A stretch of DNA of 64,000 nt from Sepioteuthis lessoniana (GCA_963585895.1 CAUZXS010005791.1:2629501-2693500); one strand, 5' to 3'. Shown: positions 10,889 through 22,110, counted from the first letter of the stretch. Notes: generated from the sequence alone by a model not told the origin. A program made the numbers and translations.

Positions 10889-12860
10889 ATGGAGGGTTCT
10901 TCTTCTTCTTCTTCTTCTACTCGAAGTAGCCCCAAAGTGGTAAAAACCAAAGACAGCAAGAAGGAAGAACAGACGAGCTTAATAGGGTCGAATTGGCCTT
11001 CGTTGCCGGTTCCAGCTGACTCAGACAGCCCAGACAGCCCAATTCAGCCAGGGCAAAAAAGTCCAGCGCCGTGGAAAGTCTAGCAGAGGGGACCAGACGA
11101 CTACGAAAGGGACAAGGTGGGCAAGTATGCCCAATATTTCGTAGGCAATGAAATCTTGACCATCCCGGAGATAGTCCAAGAATTGAAGCCTAGGATCCTC
11201 TCGCTGGTTGTTTCCGACCTTAAAACCCGGCGACTGGTGGGATTAAAGAAGGAGGCGTTTGAGGAGCTTCTGAAAAAAGCAGGCATCCCATGCCAGTACT
11301 TTTGCCGAAAAAGTTTTGCAACTTGGGATGTCCTGCTGCCCACAGAGGCGGAAGCTGCTAAAGCAGCCAAAAATAATATAACAACCAAGTTTTTCAGACT
11401 ACAGCCGGAGTATAAAGGGACCCGTAGGATCCGCGTTACAGTATGCAACGTCCCGGCTTTCATCACTGGGGAGGTTCTGGCCTCTTACTTGAGTGCCTTT
11501 GGCAGAGTGGAAGAATTTAACCTCCTCAGATCTTCTGCCGGGACAGCCTACGGGGACTATACGTTCCGGCTGTGTCTGACGAGAGATTGCTTTCAGGCCA
11601 TCCCCGAAACTTTAGTCAGCAGGGACCGGCAAATGATGGTGGTGGTGGAAGGGAGACGGCCAAGGTGTTGGGGGTGCAAACAAGTGGGCCATATTGCCAA
11701 GTTTTGCCAAAAAAAAAAACACAAGACGCAAACACCGAAAACACAACAGCCACAGCAGTAGCAGCAGCCGCCACCACCACCATCAACAACAAGCAACCAA
11801 ATAAGGAGGAACAAGGCCCGGCTCAGGTCCAGCCCAAGACAAATGACCCAGAGGGCTGGATCGAAGTGACCCGGAGGAAGAAGAAGTCTCCCAAATCCGG
11901 AGACTCAAGCCAAGCCATCATTTCTCCTGTCAAAAAGACAGTAGAAGCACCAGCAACAACATCAGAAACCCCAAGACCAACATCGCAACCAACTCCAACA
12001 CCAGCTCCAACACCAGAATCACCAACACCAGCAGCTCCGTCCAAAAAAAAAAGAAAAAAAGAACTCAAGAACCAATGGAGACTACAGTGAATTTAAAGAG
12101 GGGGAGGGAGAGCGGAGAAGGGGCCTCCAAAAAAATGTGTCAAGAAAAACCCCATCTTAAGACAGGCCCTCCTCTCAAGCCCAACCTGCAGCTCCACTGC
12201 AGCCAACACCTCCATTACCATCCAGGCCCTGCTCGCACCTCATCCCTTCCCTCTCTGAGCCCCTCTTCATTTTCCTCACAGGAATTGTTCCCCGCTTCAC
12301 ACGTTTCACCCAGAACACCAAAAGACCCTCCTGCTCGAAAGAAACCAAGCCGGCAGGAGGAGAAAAACAAGGAGTGGATGATTGAACAGATCAGGAAGGC
12401 AGCGGCTTTGTGCTCAGTAGAGCCGGAAGCAGTTGGTGATTTCCAGCTTCGAAAGGCACTAAAGCCGCTGCTGAACCTTGAAAAAGTGAAAGGACAAAAC
12501 GTAGCAAACCCAGTAAATTTTAGGAGTGCACCCATGGTGACCACTTTTGTCCGGTCAGCTGACGACCGTACCAGGGGCGTGTGGAAGTTCCTGAATACGG
12601 TCTGTCAGACTGACACGGGCATAAAGTTGGCGGAGTTAGAGCACTCCAACCGTAAAAAATGTTTATCCTACTGTTCAGGGAGGGTCCCCATTTCGGTTCA
12701 CCCCTCCTTTTATAGGTCCCTAAAGGTGCGATTCCCGCTGGATGTCGGAGGAATTACCAGGGACGACCGAGTTACCACTGAACTCGGCACCGGCTCCTTG
12801 CGTCAGGCCGTCGGCATCCTTACCCCGAAGGATTTCCGGCCCGTAGTCGACAGTGATTAA
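10889..12860 (+). pseudogene. Tx1-like LINE ORF1 (nucleic-acid-binding protein)
   Basis: ORF1 proteins coat the element RNA. The start ATG at 10,889 is followed by a Ser-rich leader. From 11,117 the protein runs through VGKYAQYFVGNEILTIPEIV and ends in a zinc knuckle C-W-G-C-K-Q-V-G-H-I-A-K-F-C (CX2CX4HX4C). A low-complexity Thr/Gln/Pro-rich linker follows, then a C-terminal domain (12,075-12,860) with PMVTTFVRSADDRT and YCSGRVPISVHPSFYRSLK. An in-frame TAG at 11,081 and another at 11,759, plus two frame changes in the linker, break the copy. The second Tx1 copy (42.5 kb) has the same domain order. The stop lies 14 bp before the ORF2 start. Confidence 0.85.
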
Positions 12861-12874
12861 GGTAAGTGGGATTG

Positions 12875-15800
12875 ATGGCTTTAAACCTTGCCACTTTGAA
12901 TGTGAGGGGACTGAGGGATCCAAGCAAGTGTACGCGCTTGCTTGGTGAACTCAAGAACCTGTGCGTAGATGTCGCTGCAGTGCAAGAAACCCACTTCACT
13001 TGCGGTGCCGACTGTCGTGTGCTGGAGGGCGATTTTAACGTCTTCTCAGCATACAGCAGCCGTACCAGCGCTGGGGTTTCCTTGCTAGTTAGACGCAGCC
13101 TTGATGCTGATGTTGACGTTTTTTTGTTTTTTTTTTTTTGCTGGTGACGGGGGCCGACTGGTCGTGGCTGATGTTGCCGTTAAAAGTTTCAAGTTCCGGA
13201 TGGTTGCGGTTTATGCACCCAATATCGCTGCGGAGAGGGTTCCCTTTTTTCGTCGGTTGGCGCTGTTACTGGATGATACAAAGCGGTTAGTGTTAATAGG
13301 TGATTGGAATGCGATCCTTGATCCCAAGATAGATAAGGTCGGGCGAGGAGCTAGTAGGTCGGGAAGGTATGAAAGCAGCCTTGTCGGCCTCATGACTCGT
13401 CATGACTTGGTCGATAGGTTTCGTCTGGATCACTCAGGGCGGGAGATGTGGACGTGGCTAGATCGCTCGCCCTCTGCCAAAGTGGTTTCCTACTTAGACG
13501 AGCTGACATTGATTTCGTTAGTTGTCCCACGTTCCACTTGATAGCGTGGACTGAACATAAACTTGTTGGGGTCAATCTACGGTTAGCTAATAGGCCTAGT
13601 CTAGCCGGATACTGGAAGTTCAATATCTCCTTACTGAGATACGGGACTTCCGGGAGCGGCTAGAATCCCTAATCAAGCGGACGTTAGTAGGGGCGGTTAC
13701 CGGAAATAGGTGGTGGGTTTCTCTTAAACATAGGATTAGAGATTTCGCCAGCTCAACCTAAATAGGACCTAAATAGAGATTTCGACTGCTCAACCTAAAT
13801 AGGACCAAGGAGGCGAAATCTATAGACGATAGACTTTCCCGGGCGGTGGCTAGGGGGGGACTCCCTAACCATAGAGCTAGCTAGGGGGGACATTGAGCGT
13901 GAGAGTAGCGAGCGCTACAAGGGATACGTAGTTAGATCTAGGATAAAAAGAGTTCTCAACGAAGCTGTGAAATCGAACGCGACTGCGCGTGAAGAATAAG
14001 TGCGAAGGTTCCCCCGATCGGTATATCGCTTCTGTCAAGACCCCGGATGGGCGACTGCTGCGATCGAGTGGCGAGATGCGTGATGCCTTTCGGGCGCACT
14101 TTCGGGATCGCTTTGCCCGCTGCACTGATCTCCCGCTCCGGGAGTTTCGCAGCTATCTTGCCGACTTCTCCCACCTTGGGGTGGCTGAAGCAGCTAGTTG
14201 CGGTGGTGTGGTTACTGAATGCGAAGTCCGTGATGCGTTGAAGCAGGTCGGCCTCAACAAATCGCCGGGACTAGGTGGTTTACCCTACGAAGTGTACTTG
14301 AGGATGTCGCACATGTTTGTACCTATTCTGACGGATATGTTCAACCATTGGTTCGCCCAGAGAGCCATACCTGGTAGCGTTACCAAGGGCGTGATCACAT
14401 TGCTGAAGAAAGGTGACAGGCATGTTTGGGAGGGTTTAGATGATTACAGGCCCATAACTCTGCTTAACACAGAGTTAAAATTTTGACCTGGGTCTTAGCG
14501 AATCGTTTACAGATTGTCATTAGTGATCTGATCGGCCCCGAGCAGACCTACGCTGTGAAGGGAAGATCGATCCGGGACAATCTGCACTTGATTCGCGAGG
14601 TCCTAGAGGGGATAGAAGACGACACTGAAGCCGCGCTGATCAGTTTAGATCAGTCCAAGGCCTTCGATAGGGTTGACCATCGTTTTGGAGACCGCCGGAT
14701 TCAAACCAGAGTTCCGCAGATGGATTAGCATGATGTACCACAACCCTCAGGTAGTGCTGCAGGTGAACGGAAGGCGTTCGAGGGCGTTCGCGATCGAGCG
14801 TTCGGTCCGGCAGGGCTGCCCCCTGTCTTCTCTTCTCTATGTCCTCGCTTTGGAGCCCCTGCTCCGTAGGCTTAGGGATAGGGGGACAAATCCGGCCCTG
14901 CACGGTGTCACTTTTGCTGGCCCTCTTTCAGAAAGGGTTTCCGCGTTCGCTGATGATATCACAGTATTTGTATCCTGCCGCTTGGATATAAAGGCAGTGA
15001 AGAAGGCGGTTTGCGAGTACGAACGGATTGCAGGAACCAAGGTCAACTTTAACAAAAGCGAAGGTTTGCGGCTCGGTGCTTGGAGGGGTTGCAATACTCT
15101 TCCAGGGCCCTTCCTCCGGAGTGACGGACCCGTCCGCATCCTCGGTGTGTTGTTCGGGCCCGACCTCCAACTGGAGCGAAATTGGTCGGAAGTACAAGCT
15201 AAGGTGAATACTCAGGTGGGAATCTGTCTTTCAAGGAGGTTGTCCTTAAAGGGCAGGGCGGAGGCGTGCGCCGTGTACGTCTTCCCCTTGATCCTTTACC
15301 GATTGGCTGTTCTTCCTCTGCCTAAGGCACATTGGTTGGCGCTTCAACGATCCCTCCCCAAAGCCGATGGTCCGTAGGCAGGTCTGTATCCAACGTACAC
15401 GCAACGGGGGCCTAGGTGTGCCTGATCTGGAGAACCGCTGGCTTGCTGAAAGACTTGCATACTTGGGCCGATCCTTAACGGGGGACGCAGTGTGGAGACG
15501 AAAGGCGAGTCGGACTTTTCCTCGCCTCAAGTCAGACCCAAAGGCTGAAGGTCGACGTAAGTCTTTGGGCGAAGCACTGTTTGTCCGCGAGTGCCGAAAG
15601 GCCCTTCGTAACCTTCCTGGGTCCAGTGACCTTTCACGGCCTCGGAAAGAACTGTATCGGGAGCTAGTGGTGGGTTCCGCTTCGGATCCTCTTAGCGAGC
15701 GGCGCGGCTGGACGGCGGAGGAGATCCGCTCTCATCGGAATTGGGCGCCAGGATCGAGCTTCTTGAACAACTCCGAGTTCTCGCTCACCTGGTGACTTGT

Positions 15801-16284
15801 GCGGAATGTGTTGCCCCTTCTCGTCTTGAACTTCAGAGCTGGCCTGGCAGAAGAAACGGCTGAGCACGCCTTCTACTACTGCGAGTGAGTTCGCCCGTTC
15901 TGGGATCACGTCGGGGAGTGGACGGCTCGCATCGAACCCAAATAGCTCGTGCTGCACGACGTTGGTTACGTCGTTGACAACGTTCTTCTTCCGTTTCAGG
16001 GTGCGAAACGTATGGTGTTTCTCGCGATCTTAGCTGTAGCCCGAATGGTTATTTGGACGACACGAAACAAGGGATTGGATGACGATGCAAACTTTTCTCA
16101 TCGTGATCTGGTTTTGTTCTTTATGCTTAGGGTCAAAATCAGATGCGATAGAAAACGCTTGGATCGCATAACATTCAGCAAAAGGTGGGTGAATGCAGCG
16201 AGCCTGGTCGTGAGAAAGGGGGCAATGTTGGAGCCATCCTTCCCTCCTCTACCGGCCCATGGCGTCTACGGTACGGGTCCTTAG
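12875..16284 (+). pseudogene. Tx1-like LINE ORF2 (EEP endonuclease - reverse transcriptase)
   Basis: ORF2 nicks the target and primes reverse transcription there. The start ATG at 12,875 gives MALNLATLNVRGL, the N-terminal EEP motif. QETHF and GDWNAILDP follow, with the frame changing in a T-rich run near 13,121-13,140. The RT region has NKSPGLGGLPYEVYLRM (about 14,259), DDYRPITLLN, DQSKAFDRVDHRF, RQGCPLSSLLYVLALEPL and the catalytic AFADD at about 14,943-14,957. The C-terminal part (15,367-16,284) keeps FYYCE from the RVT-type zinc finger. Frameshifts and stops occur at about seven places. A small tandem duplication around AGCTCAACCTAAATAGGACC lies at 13,750-13,805. Confidence 0.9.
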
Positions 16285-16888
16285 GGACCCCACCCCGGGT
16301 AAGTAGGGTTTTTTTTTGTTCCCCTTGAAACCAAGTTAGCAGTATGTTGTGAGTCATCGTCCCTGTCATCTTACCGTTCGTTTTCAAGATCTTCCCCATC
16401 CCCATTATTTTTGTACCTCAACCCGTATCCCAGTCCGCTTTTGTTGAAGATCTTGAAAATTTATATGTATAAAAAAATGTATAAAAATCATATTACCTGC
16501 TTGTATCGACCCATACCGGGCCCGATCCTTTATTTCTTTTACCCCTGTAGATTAGGATTCCCGCCCCACCTAGGGTAGGTCCGGCTTGTTTTCGGTCTCC
16601 AATTTTATAGACGGGGTGATGGGAGGGCAACCAAACGGGGAAAATCTTTTTTCCTTGGTTTCGTCTTTTTCGTTTTCGGGGTTTTTTCTCCCATCCCCAT
16701 CATATACTTTCACTGTAAAAATCATATTGTAAATAAAATTCATACATCGCACTCGGGATTTTAAGTAGGCCTCTTTCATAAAGCTAGGTTCCTGTAGATT
16801 ACATAGCCAATGAAAGACCGCTCACATCCCCTTCCCCAAAAAACTAAAGGCCTTGCGCCTTCATTGTAAATTTACAATGAAATAAATT
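16285..16888 (+). other. Tx1-like LINE 3' UTR
   Basis: Follows the ORF2 stop, holds GATCTTCCCCATCCCCATTA, GGTCCGGCTTGTTTTCGG and GGGAGGGCAACCAAACGG, and ends in a GAAATAAATT tail. The same landmarks in order occur at 17.93-18.63 kb and, on the minus strand, at 1.6-2.3 kb. Confidence 0.8.
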
Positions 16889-16903
16889 CGGCTGACTACT
16901 TCC

Positions 16904-17142
16904 AGCCCCGGTCCAAATCATTTTGGCGACAGATTGATTTTGGACTGGACTGCTGGTTGGTTAATCGCCCGGTGCCTGAGGCGCCCCTAATAAGAGGAAT
17001 GCCGACGGGACCCTAGGCATTTGGGGGAAATGCCGGGCGCGTGTGGGCTACGGCCCTGCGCCCGAACCCACCGAAAAAAGGCCTTGTACTACACTTGCCC
17101 GTAAGGTGGGGCGTGCAACAAATACCTCTGCTGACTACTTCC
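16904..17142 (+). repeat. GC-rich structured module, copy 2 (internally shorter)
   Basis: Carries GGTCCAAATCATTTTGGCG, GACAGATTGATTTTGGACTG, GGTTAATCGCCCGG, TTTGGGGGAAATGCC and GGCGTGCAACAAATACCT as in copy 1, but lacks about 150 bp of the middle. It ends in CTGCTGACTACTTCC, the left half of the direct repeat around the next LINE derivative. Confidence 0.75.
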
Positions 17143-17440
17143 AGAACGCAAGATGACTATTTTTAGGAACGCATTGCGGTCAGGTAAAATAGTCTAACTG
17201 CAAAAATCTTGTCACTTTGAGTTGTTTATTCTTTTTGCGTAAGTTATTGTTTGTTTTACTATTATTACTGTTGAATTTGTTAAGTTTATTGTTATAATTT
17301 CGTGACCCCCCTCAAACACTTGTTATTGTTGTTTGTTTGTGAGGAGGGTCAAACCTCGACTCAACTTTATTACAAATTTAAAAAAAAAAAACAAAAAAAA
17401 ACGACCGCCATATTCTTATTTCATTCGCTGTTTTTACAAC

Positions 17441-17441
17441 G

Positions 17442-17495
<54 letters not shown>
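17441..17495. repeat. (AT)n microsatellite in the LINE derivative 5' UTR
   Basis: About 27 AT units with one C interruption near the start. Confidence 0.95.
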
Positions 17496-17498
<3 letters not shown>

Positions 17499-17593
17499 GT
17501 ATCATCCGAATCCCTCTCCTCCTAGCTTGCTTCCAAGCAGCTATGGGGGAGACTCCGCCTTCATAAAATTTATCATCGGATTTATTTGATGGC

Positions 17594-17926
17594 TTGAACC
17601 CCTTAAGGAACCCGAACGAAGAAAAATGGCCTTCATTGCCTTCGTTATCACCAGTATCATCGCTCCCGGCCAGTTCGAAACCACCAGCACAAAAAATGCC
17701 AGAAACGCCAATCTCCTGGTCGACCCAAAAAAAGTCCCCAGAACTGGTTTTGTATTTTCGGCATCAGCTTAGGGTCAAAATCAGATGCGATAGAAAACGC
17801 TTGGATCGCATAACATTCAGCAAAAGGTGGGTGAATGCAGCGAGCCTGGTCGTGAGAAAGGGGACAATGTTGGAGTCATCCTTCCCTCCTCTACCGGCCC
17901 ATGGCGTCTACGGTACGGGTCCTTAG
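17594..17926 (+). CDS. in-frame ORF1-ORF2 fusion frame of the deleted LINE derivative
   Basis: An open frame of 110 codons. The first half (NEEKWPSLPSLSP, PISWSTQKKS) matches the N-terminal leader of the ORF1 at 42.5 kb (EDKWPSLSS, PASWTAQ). The second half (LYFRHQLRVKIRCDRKRLDR, FSKRWVNAASLVVRKG) is the last part of ORF2, as at 16,105-16,284. The junction near 17,750 keeps both parent frames. The natural ORF1 ATG at 17,543 lies upstream but its frame stops at 17,566. No enzymatic domain is left. It could encode a small basic protein or be an unselected leftover. Confidence 0.55.
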   Translation: MNPLRNPNEEKWPSLPSLSPVSSLPASSKPPAQKMPETPISWSTQKKSPELVLYFRHQLRVKIRCDRKRLDRITFSKRWVNAASLVVRKGTMLESSFPPLPAHGVYGTGP

Positions 17927-18640
17927 GGACCCCATCCTTGGAAAATAAGTTTTTGTTCCCCTTGAAATCTAGTTCGCTACTGTGAGTCATTGTCCCCGTC
18001 ATCTAGTTGTTAGTTCTCAAGATCTTCCCCATCCCCATTATTTTTGTACCTCAACCCGTATCCCAGCCCGCTTTATTGAAGATCTTGAAAGTTCATATGT
18101 ATATAATTCACATTCCCTGCAATATAAACTACCCACACCGCACCCAACCCTGTATTTCTTTACCCTGTTAGACTAGGGCCCCCGTCCCACCTAGGGTAGG
18201 TCCGGCTTGTTTTCGGTGTTTTCGGACACCGGAAAACAATCGGCCTCCATTTCTTCATAGACGGGGTGATGGGAGGGCAACCAAACGGAGGATTTTTTCC
18301 TTGGTTTTCGCTTTGTATATATTTCGCGTTTTTTCCTCCCATCCCCATCATATACATTCATTATAAATAAATCACAAATTGTAAATAAAATCATACATAA
18401 CTTTCGGGTTTTAAGTAGGTTTTTTTTTTATAGAGCAAATGTGGTATTCTGGTGGTTGCTGGTGATGGATGAGTGATTATATATTGTATTGTTGAATGGG
18501 TCGGCGAACGTGACTAGCTAGGTTCCCTTAGATTACATAGCAAATGCAAGACCACTCCCTTCCCCCCCTCCCCCCAAAAAACTTAAGGCCTTGTGCCTTC
18601 CTTGTATTCCTCAAGGAAATAAATTCTGCTGACTACTTCC

Positions 18641-19320
18641 GGATTCGGTACCGAGGTAAGATGGTATTTTTAATACTCGTCCATGCCCATGATTTACACT
18701 TAACAAGACTTACACATATCCCCCACCAAATCTATCCTATACTAATACTTCCAAACTAACATGAAATAAGCCCCTATTCAGTCAGTCTTTAACTCTTACC
18801 TTATACCCTTATTCGAAGCCAAAAAAAAAAGGAAAAGCTCTCATTTATTTGGCTCACGAAATCATTTGCTACAGATTAACTCATACTTATTTGCCTAGAT
18901 CTCCCTCCCCGTTTATCAATAATCTATGCTCATATTACCAATCTAATGCGAGAAAAAAAAAACGCTACTCGATTCAACTCCATACATTCTATTACGAACC
19001 TATCTCCAGTCCCCCCACTTCCTCCCATGAACTATTTGCAATTAGGTTTCAAACAATTAACTAAAACTACTAGTGGGCGCTGGCAAATAAACTTATTAAA
19101 ACCTTAAATTAGTAGCGGACCGTAACCAGTATACGAGGACAAAAAAAACAAAAAAAAACGGATAATTAAATATCCATTCCCCCCTCGCAAACGCCAATGA
19201 TTCTCAACCCCTCCCCCTGACATTCCGACTACCCTAACTTAATATTAACTCAATATACTCTTATAATGTGTAATATGTCTCCTAATCTTAATTCTTGGGT
19301 TCCTCCATCGTCCTCTTTAT
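18641..19320. other. unassigned stretch, continuation of module target
   Basis: The first 30 bases (GGATTCGGTACCGAGGTAAG) probably continue the target into which the LINE derivative inserted. ATACCATCTTTACCTC at the left edge of module copy 1 is nearly their inverse complement. The rest is AT-rich with A-runs and no recognisable gene. Confidence 0.45.
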
Positions 19321-19325
19321 TTCTT

Positions 19326-19805
19326 TCATGGCTCTGATCTCTTTAGCCAAATCCACTTTGACGCCTTCAGTACTGTGTTGGTAATGTCCTTCAGCGCCCT
19401 CACTCTAGCTGCCCCGACTATACCAATTTTTGCTAGGGCTCTGCCCAAAGTCTGTCCAGCAAAGCCCCTACAACCAACTTCTACGGAGTCATAATGTATC
19501 TTCCATGACTTTTGTTGACATTGTTCGACCAGTTCTTGGTATTTGGACCTCTTTCTCTCATTAGCAAGAGTAATATATTCTTCCCATGAAACAGTCAGTT
19601 CCCAAATAATGCACTGCTTTGTGTTATCAGAGTGCAATATCAAGTCCGGTCTTGGCGATGTTACAGTTATGTGTCTGGGGAACTTCAGCTGAGTCTCCAG
19701 ATCCACTATCAACTGCCAATCGTCCGCGGAAGATAACCGGCTCGTTTTCTCTCTCCTCTTTCTCTGTATCTTCTCTCCTGCTTTTACGAAGTTGATCTGC
19801 TTCAA
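19326..19805 (-). pseudogene. restriction-like endonuclease domain of REL-type LINE
   Basis: C-terminal domain in a different frame from the RT part. It shows KFPRHITVTSPRPDLILHS and then IIWELTVSWEEYI, matching the R-PD...E-L-T-V-W-E signature of the PD-(D/E)XK nuclease that cuts target DNA in R2-like elements. It continues through ERKRSKYQELVEQCQQ to the conserved GCRGFAGQTLGRALAKIGI and ends at KWIWLKRSEP. The domain itself is uninterrupted; one frameshift separates it from the RT frame. Confidence 0.8.
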
Positions 19806-19845
19806 TTTCTTTCCTGGTTAATAGCTTTAGTCACCTCATTCGCAA

Positions 19846-21050
19846 TTACCTTGAGTGCTTGATCGTGACGCCAACGGTACCGTCCAACACTTTTGGGCAA
19901 CTACTAAGGATAAGTTGTAAAGCTTTTGGGCAACTACTAAGGATATGTTGTAAAGATCTTTTCCTAGCACATAGTTGACAATTGGGGGTCTCTCTCCTCT
20001 CCCATATGTGCAGGTTCGTTGGGCTCGGTAACACATCATACACTGATTTAATGAGAAATCGAATCTCGCTAAAATCCGGCCGCCAACAATCTGACCATGT
20101 AACCCTTCTTTTCTCTACATCCTCCCACCTTGTCCAAGCTCCTTGCTGACTCAGACCGACCATTTTACCGTAATGCACTTCTTCTACGCTCTTCCGGACT
20201 TCTTCTTGGATGAGTTGGCGTCTATCTTTGCCTTTGGCACTGTTGGTATGCATCGAGGGGGAAAATCCCAATCCCGCTCTGCCTTTAGCTATCGACCCTA
20301 AGATAGCTTTATGCCTAAGCCTCTCCTCCGCCACTTGCAACTTTCTCTTCGCACTCCACTTCCTGCCAGATCTTATCTGAATTCCTGCTGCCGCCACCTG
20401 TGGTTCTTCAGACTCTGTATACTGCAGTAGTTCTCTTGTCTTCGTGATTTTGAATTCTTCCACGAGACTGCTGCAGGGGAGGCGCAACGCGTTGCTGTTC
20501 CCGTAGAGAGCCGCACCACTTAAGCATCTCAGCAAGCCCAACCACCTTCTTAACCGATTACTAATTGCTCTTTCTAACGATTCCACGGTGGTAATCGGAA
20601 TATCATAGACGAGCAATGGCCACAATATCCGGGGCAAAACTGCATGCGGGAATAACCATGCCTTAAATCGACCTGGCAATCCAGATTTGTCGATCTTTGT
20701 TAGCCACTCCTCAAGATCTTTTATAGTCTTCTGTTTTGCAGCTGTATCCTTCAGACTACTGTTGAAAGTCTTGCCCAAGCTCTTAATAGGCTTTTCACTC
20801 AGAGTAGGTATTGTTTCTCCTGCGACTGTGAATCGGACTTTCTCCATGACCTTGCCTTTTTTTAATACTAGTGACCTGGATTTTGCTGGCTTGAAATACA
20901 TTCTAGCCCAGGTCATATTTCTCTCGAGACCCTTTAAGAGCCATCTACCTCCCATGACAGATGTCGTCGTCACGGTTAAATCATCCATGTAAGCCCTTAT
21001 TGGTGATTGAGTGGACTCCTGATCTAGACAAAAGGCCTCTACATTCCACC
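19846..21050 (-). pseudogene. reverse transcriptase C-terminal half and zinc finger of REL-type LINE
   Basis: The frame opens upstream of RAYMDDLTVTTTS, the catalytic YMDD at about 20,978-20,991, and stays open for about 380 codons. Typical family landmarks follow: KPAKSRSLVLKKG, IKSLGKTF, GLPGRFKAWLF, LPRILWPLLVYDIPITTVE, WLGLLRCLSGAALYG, GLSQQGAWTRWED, EIRFLIKSVYDVLPSP and a CX2C...HX4C finger (CQLCARKRSLQHILSSC). A 33-bp tandem duplication at about 19,889-19,956 repeats the LQLILSSCPK part of the finger. Sequence upstream of 21,050 is decayed and the frame shifts before the endonuclease. Confidence 0.8.
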
Positions 21051-21594
21051 TCTGCCGCCTTTACAAGCATTGTTCATAGTCAATGAGAATAGGACGGCAG
21101 ACATAGTACACCCTGTAATGAATTTATTTTAACAATGAAATTTGAAAAATTTTAACAATGAATTGAAAACAAACATTATTTCAGAATTTCCAAAAAAAAT
21201 CAAATTAAAACAGCATAGGACGCTGGCTCCTGCTGCTACAATGAATTGCTAATTAAACATATTAATAATTGTCGTAACATGTCCACTGACGTACACATCG
21301 GATTACTCGCTCGCCCTAGAAAAATATCATCCGGTTACGAACGGAAGTGACGAAGCCCCTTTTACGGCCTTGACCTCTCGTTTCAGATAAAAAAAAGGGG
21401 ATAAATTTGAAATTAACATAATAACAGAACACTTCTGTTAGAAACAATGCTATAAAAATGGAATAAATCATCTTCGATAGCCGACAACAGGCTAAAGAAG
21501 TGATTTATCTTTACGCCCATTTTTATAACTTTCTATTTACACAAACTCAGCAGTGTAGCGCTGCCCCACGCGGACTCTTTAGAGGTCGTGTATG

Positions 21595-21905
21595 ATCTTT
21601 CCTCTCCAGTTGTTGAGTCTCATTCGGTAGGCTGTTCTACCTCCGGACGGTTCTGTCGAGCGTGCCTCGACACTGGAGATATCATCTGACCTCAGGGGGC
21701 CTTCCAACCAGGCTTTAACCCTCTTCGGGGGGTTGGGTTTATCGCCCAGCGCCTGAGGCACCCCGAAAAGGGAAATGCCGACGGGGTCCGAGGCATTTTT
21801 GGACCTGCCTGACGCCTACGGACTCTGGCCCTGCGACAGGACCCACCTTAAACGGCCTTGTGCCACATTCTTACGCTGGTGGGACGTAGGATAAATAATC
21901 GGACT
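21595..21905 (+). repeat. GC-rich structured module, copy 3
   Basis: Shares GACCTCAGGGGGCCTTCC, CCTCTTCGGGGGGTTGGG, ATCGCCCAGCGCCTGAGGC, AAATGCCGACGGGG, GGCATTTTTGG and ACGGCCTTGTGCCACATTC with copies 1 and 2, here embedded in the composite repeat. Confidence 0.7.
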
Positions 21906-22009
21906 TTCTCGAAACCTATGTATAGCACTAGACCTTGGTGTCTAGTTCAAACAATAACCCGGCATACGCGACCGGACCCACATTTGGGTTCGTGAAACTG
22001 CTTGCCTCA

Positions 22010-22110
22010 TCAGGCTCACATTGCACTAAGTGAGCCGATGAGCAGCATAGACCAGCAAGGTTCGAGTCTCGGCTCGTTCCCGACCTTCCCCTCCCCTTTA
22101 TCCCCACTTT
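22010..22110 (+). repeat. tRNA-related SINE-like segment
   Basis: GGTTCGAGTCTCGG at about 22,059 fits the pol III B box (GGTTCGANTCC), with a weak A-box-like TGAGCCGATGAGCAG upstream at the usual spacing. No cloverleaf can be drawn, so it is a SINE-like remnant rather than a tRNA gene. Confidence 0.4.

Larger units (their letters stand above)
10408..16888 (+). mobile_element. Tx1-clade LINE, near full length (copy 1)
   Basis: Two-ORF non-LTR retrotransposon: 5' UTR, ORF1 (10,889-12,860) with a CCHC knuckle, ORF2 (12,875-16,284) with EEP endonuclease and reverse transcriptase, and a 3' UTR ending in AATAAATT. ORF2 motifs resemble the Tx1 clade (GDWNAILDP, NKSPG, DDYRPITLLN, FADD). The right flank reads CGGCTGACTACTTCC. 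The left flank has a near match (CGGCTACCTACTTC), which fits an imperfect target duplication inside the GC-rich module. Both ORFs carry several breaks, so the copy is inactive but fairly young. Confidence 0.85.
17143..18625 (+). mobile_element. internally deleted Tx1-like LINE derivative with target duplication
   Basis: A 1.48-kb element with a 5' UTR containing an (AT)n run, the ORF1 start (17,543), the ORF2 C-terminus and a complete 3' UTR; everything between is missing. It is bordered by 15-bp perfect direct repeats, CTGCTGACTACTTCC at 17,128-17,142 and 18,626-18,640, best read as a target-site duplication. The ORF1 start resembles the copy at 42.5 kb more than copy 1 at 10.9 kb. The deletion may have happened before insertion, since both ends and the duplication are intact. 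Confidence 0.8.
19320..21110 (-). mobile_element. REL-endonuclease non-LTR retrotransposon (R2/NeSL/HERO-like), 3' part
   Basis: Minus-strand 3' portion of a single-ORF LINE. It runs from just before the reverse transcriptase YMDD motif, through the thumb and zinc finger, to a restriction-like PD-(D/E)XK endonuclease at the C-terminus, the order that defines REL-type LINEs. It is 5'-truncated near 21,110. Fragments from the missing N-terminal part of this kind of element occur at 42.4 and 47.7 kb. Confidence 0.8.

Noticed and set aside
11593-12068. Minus-strand Gly/Val/Cys-rich frames opposite the LINE ORF1 linker
   Set aside because: Antisense shadow of the low-complexity Thr/Pro linker.
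14837-17002. Long minus-strand frames opposite Tx1 ORF2, also at 46.3-47.1 kb (270 codons)
   Set aside because: Same antisense shadow in both LINE copies with no domain; explained by ORF2 codon composition.
21579-21761. Fragment of rRNA or structured RNA gene
   Set aside because: No recognisable rRNA core motif; the block is one copy of the dispersed GC-rich module.
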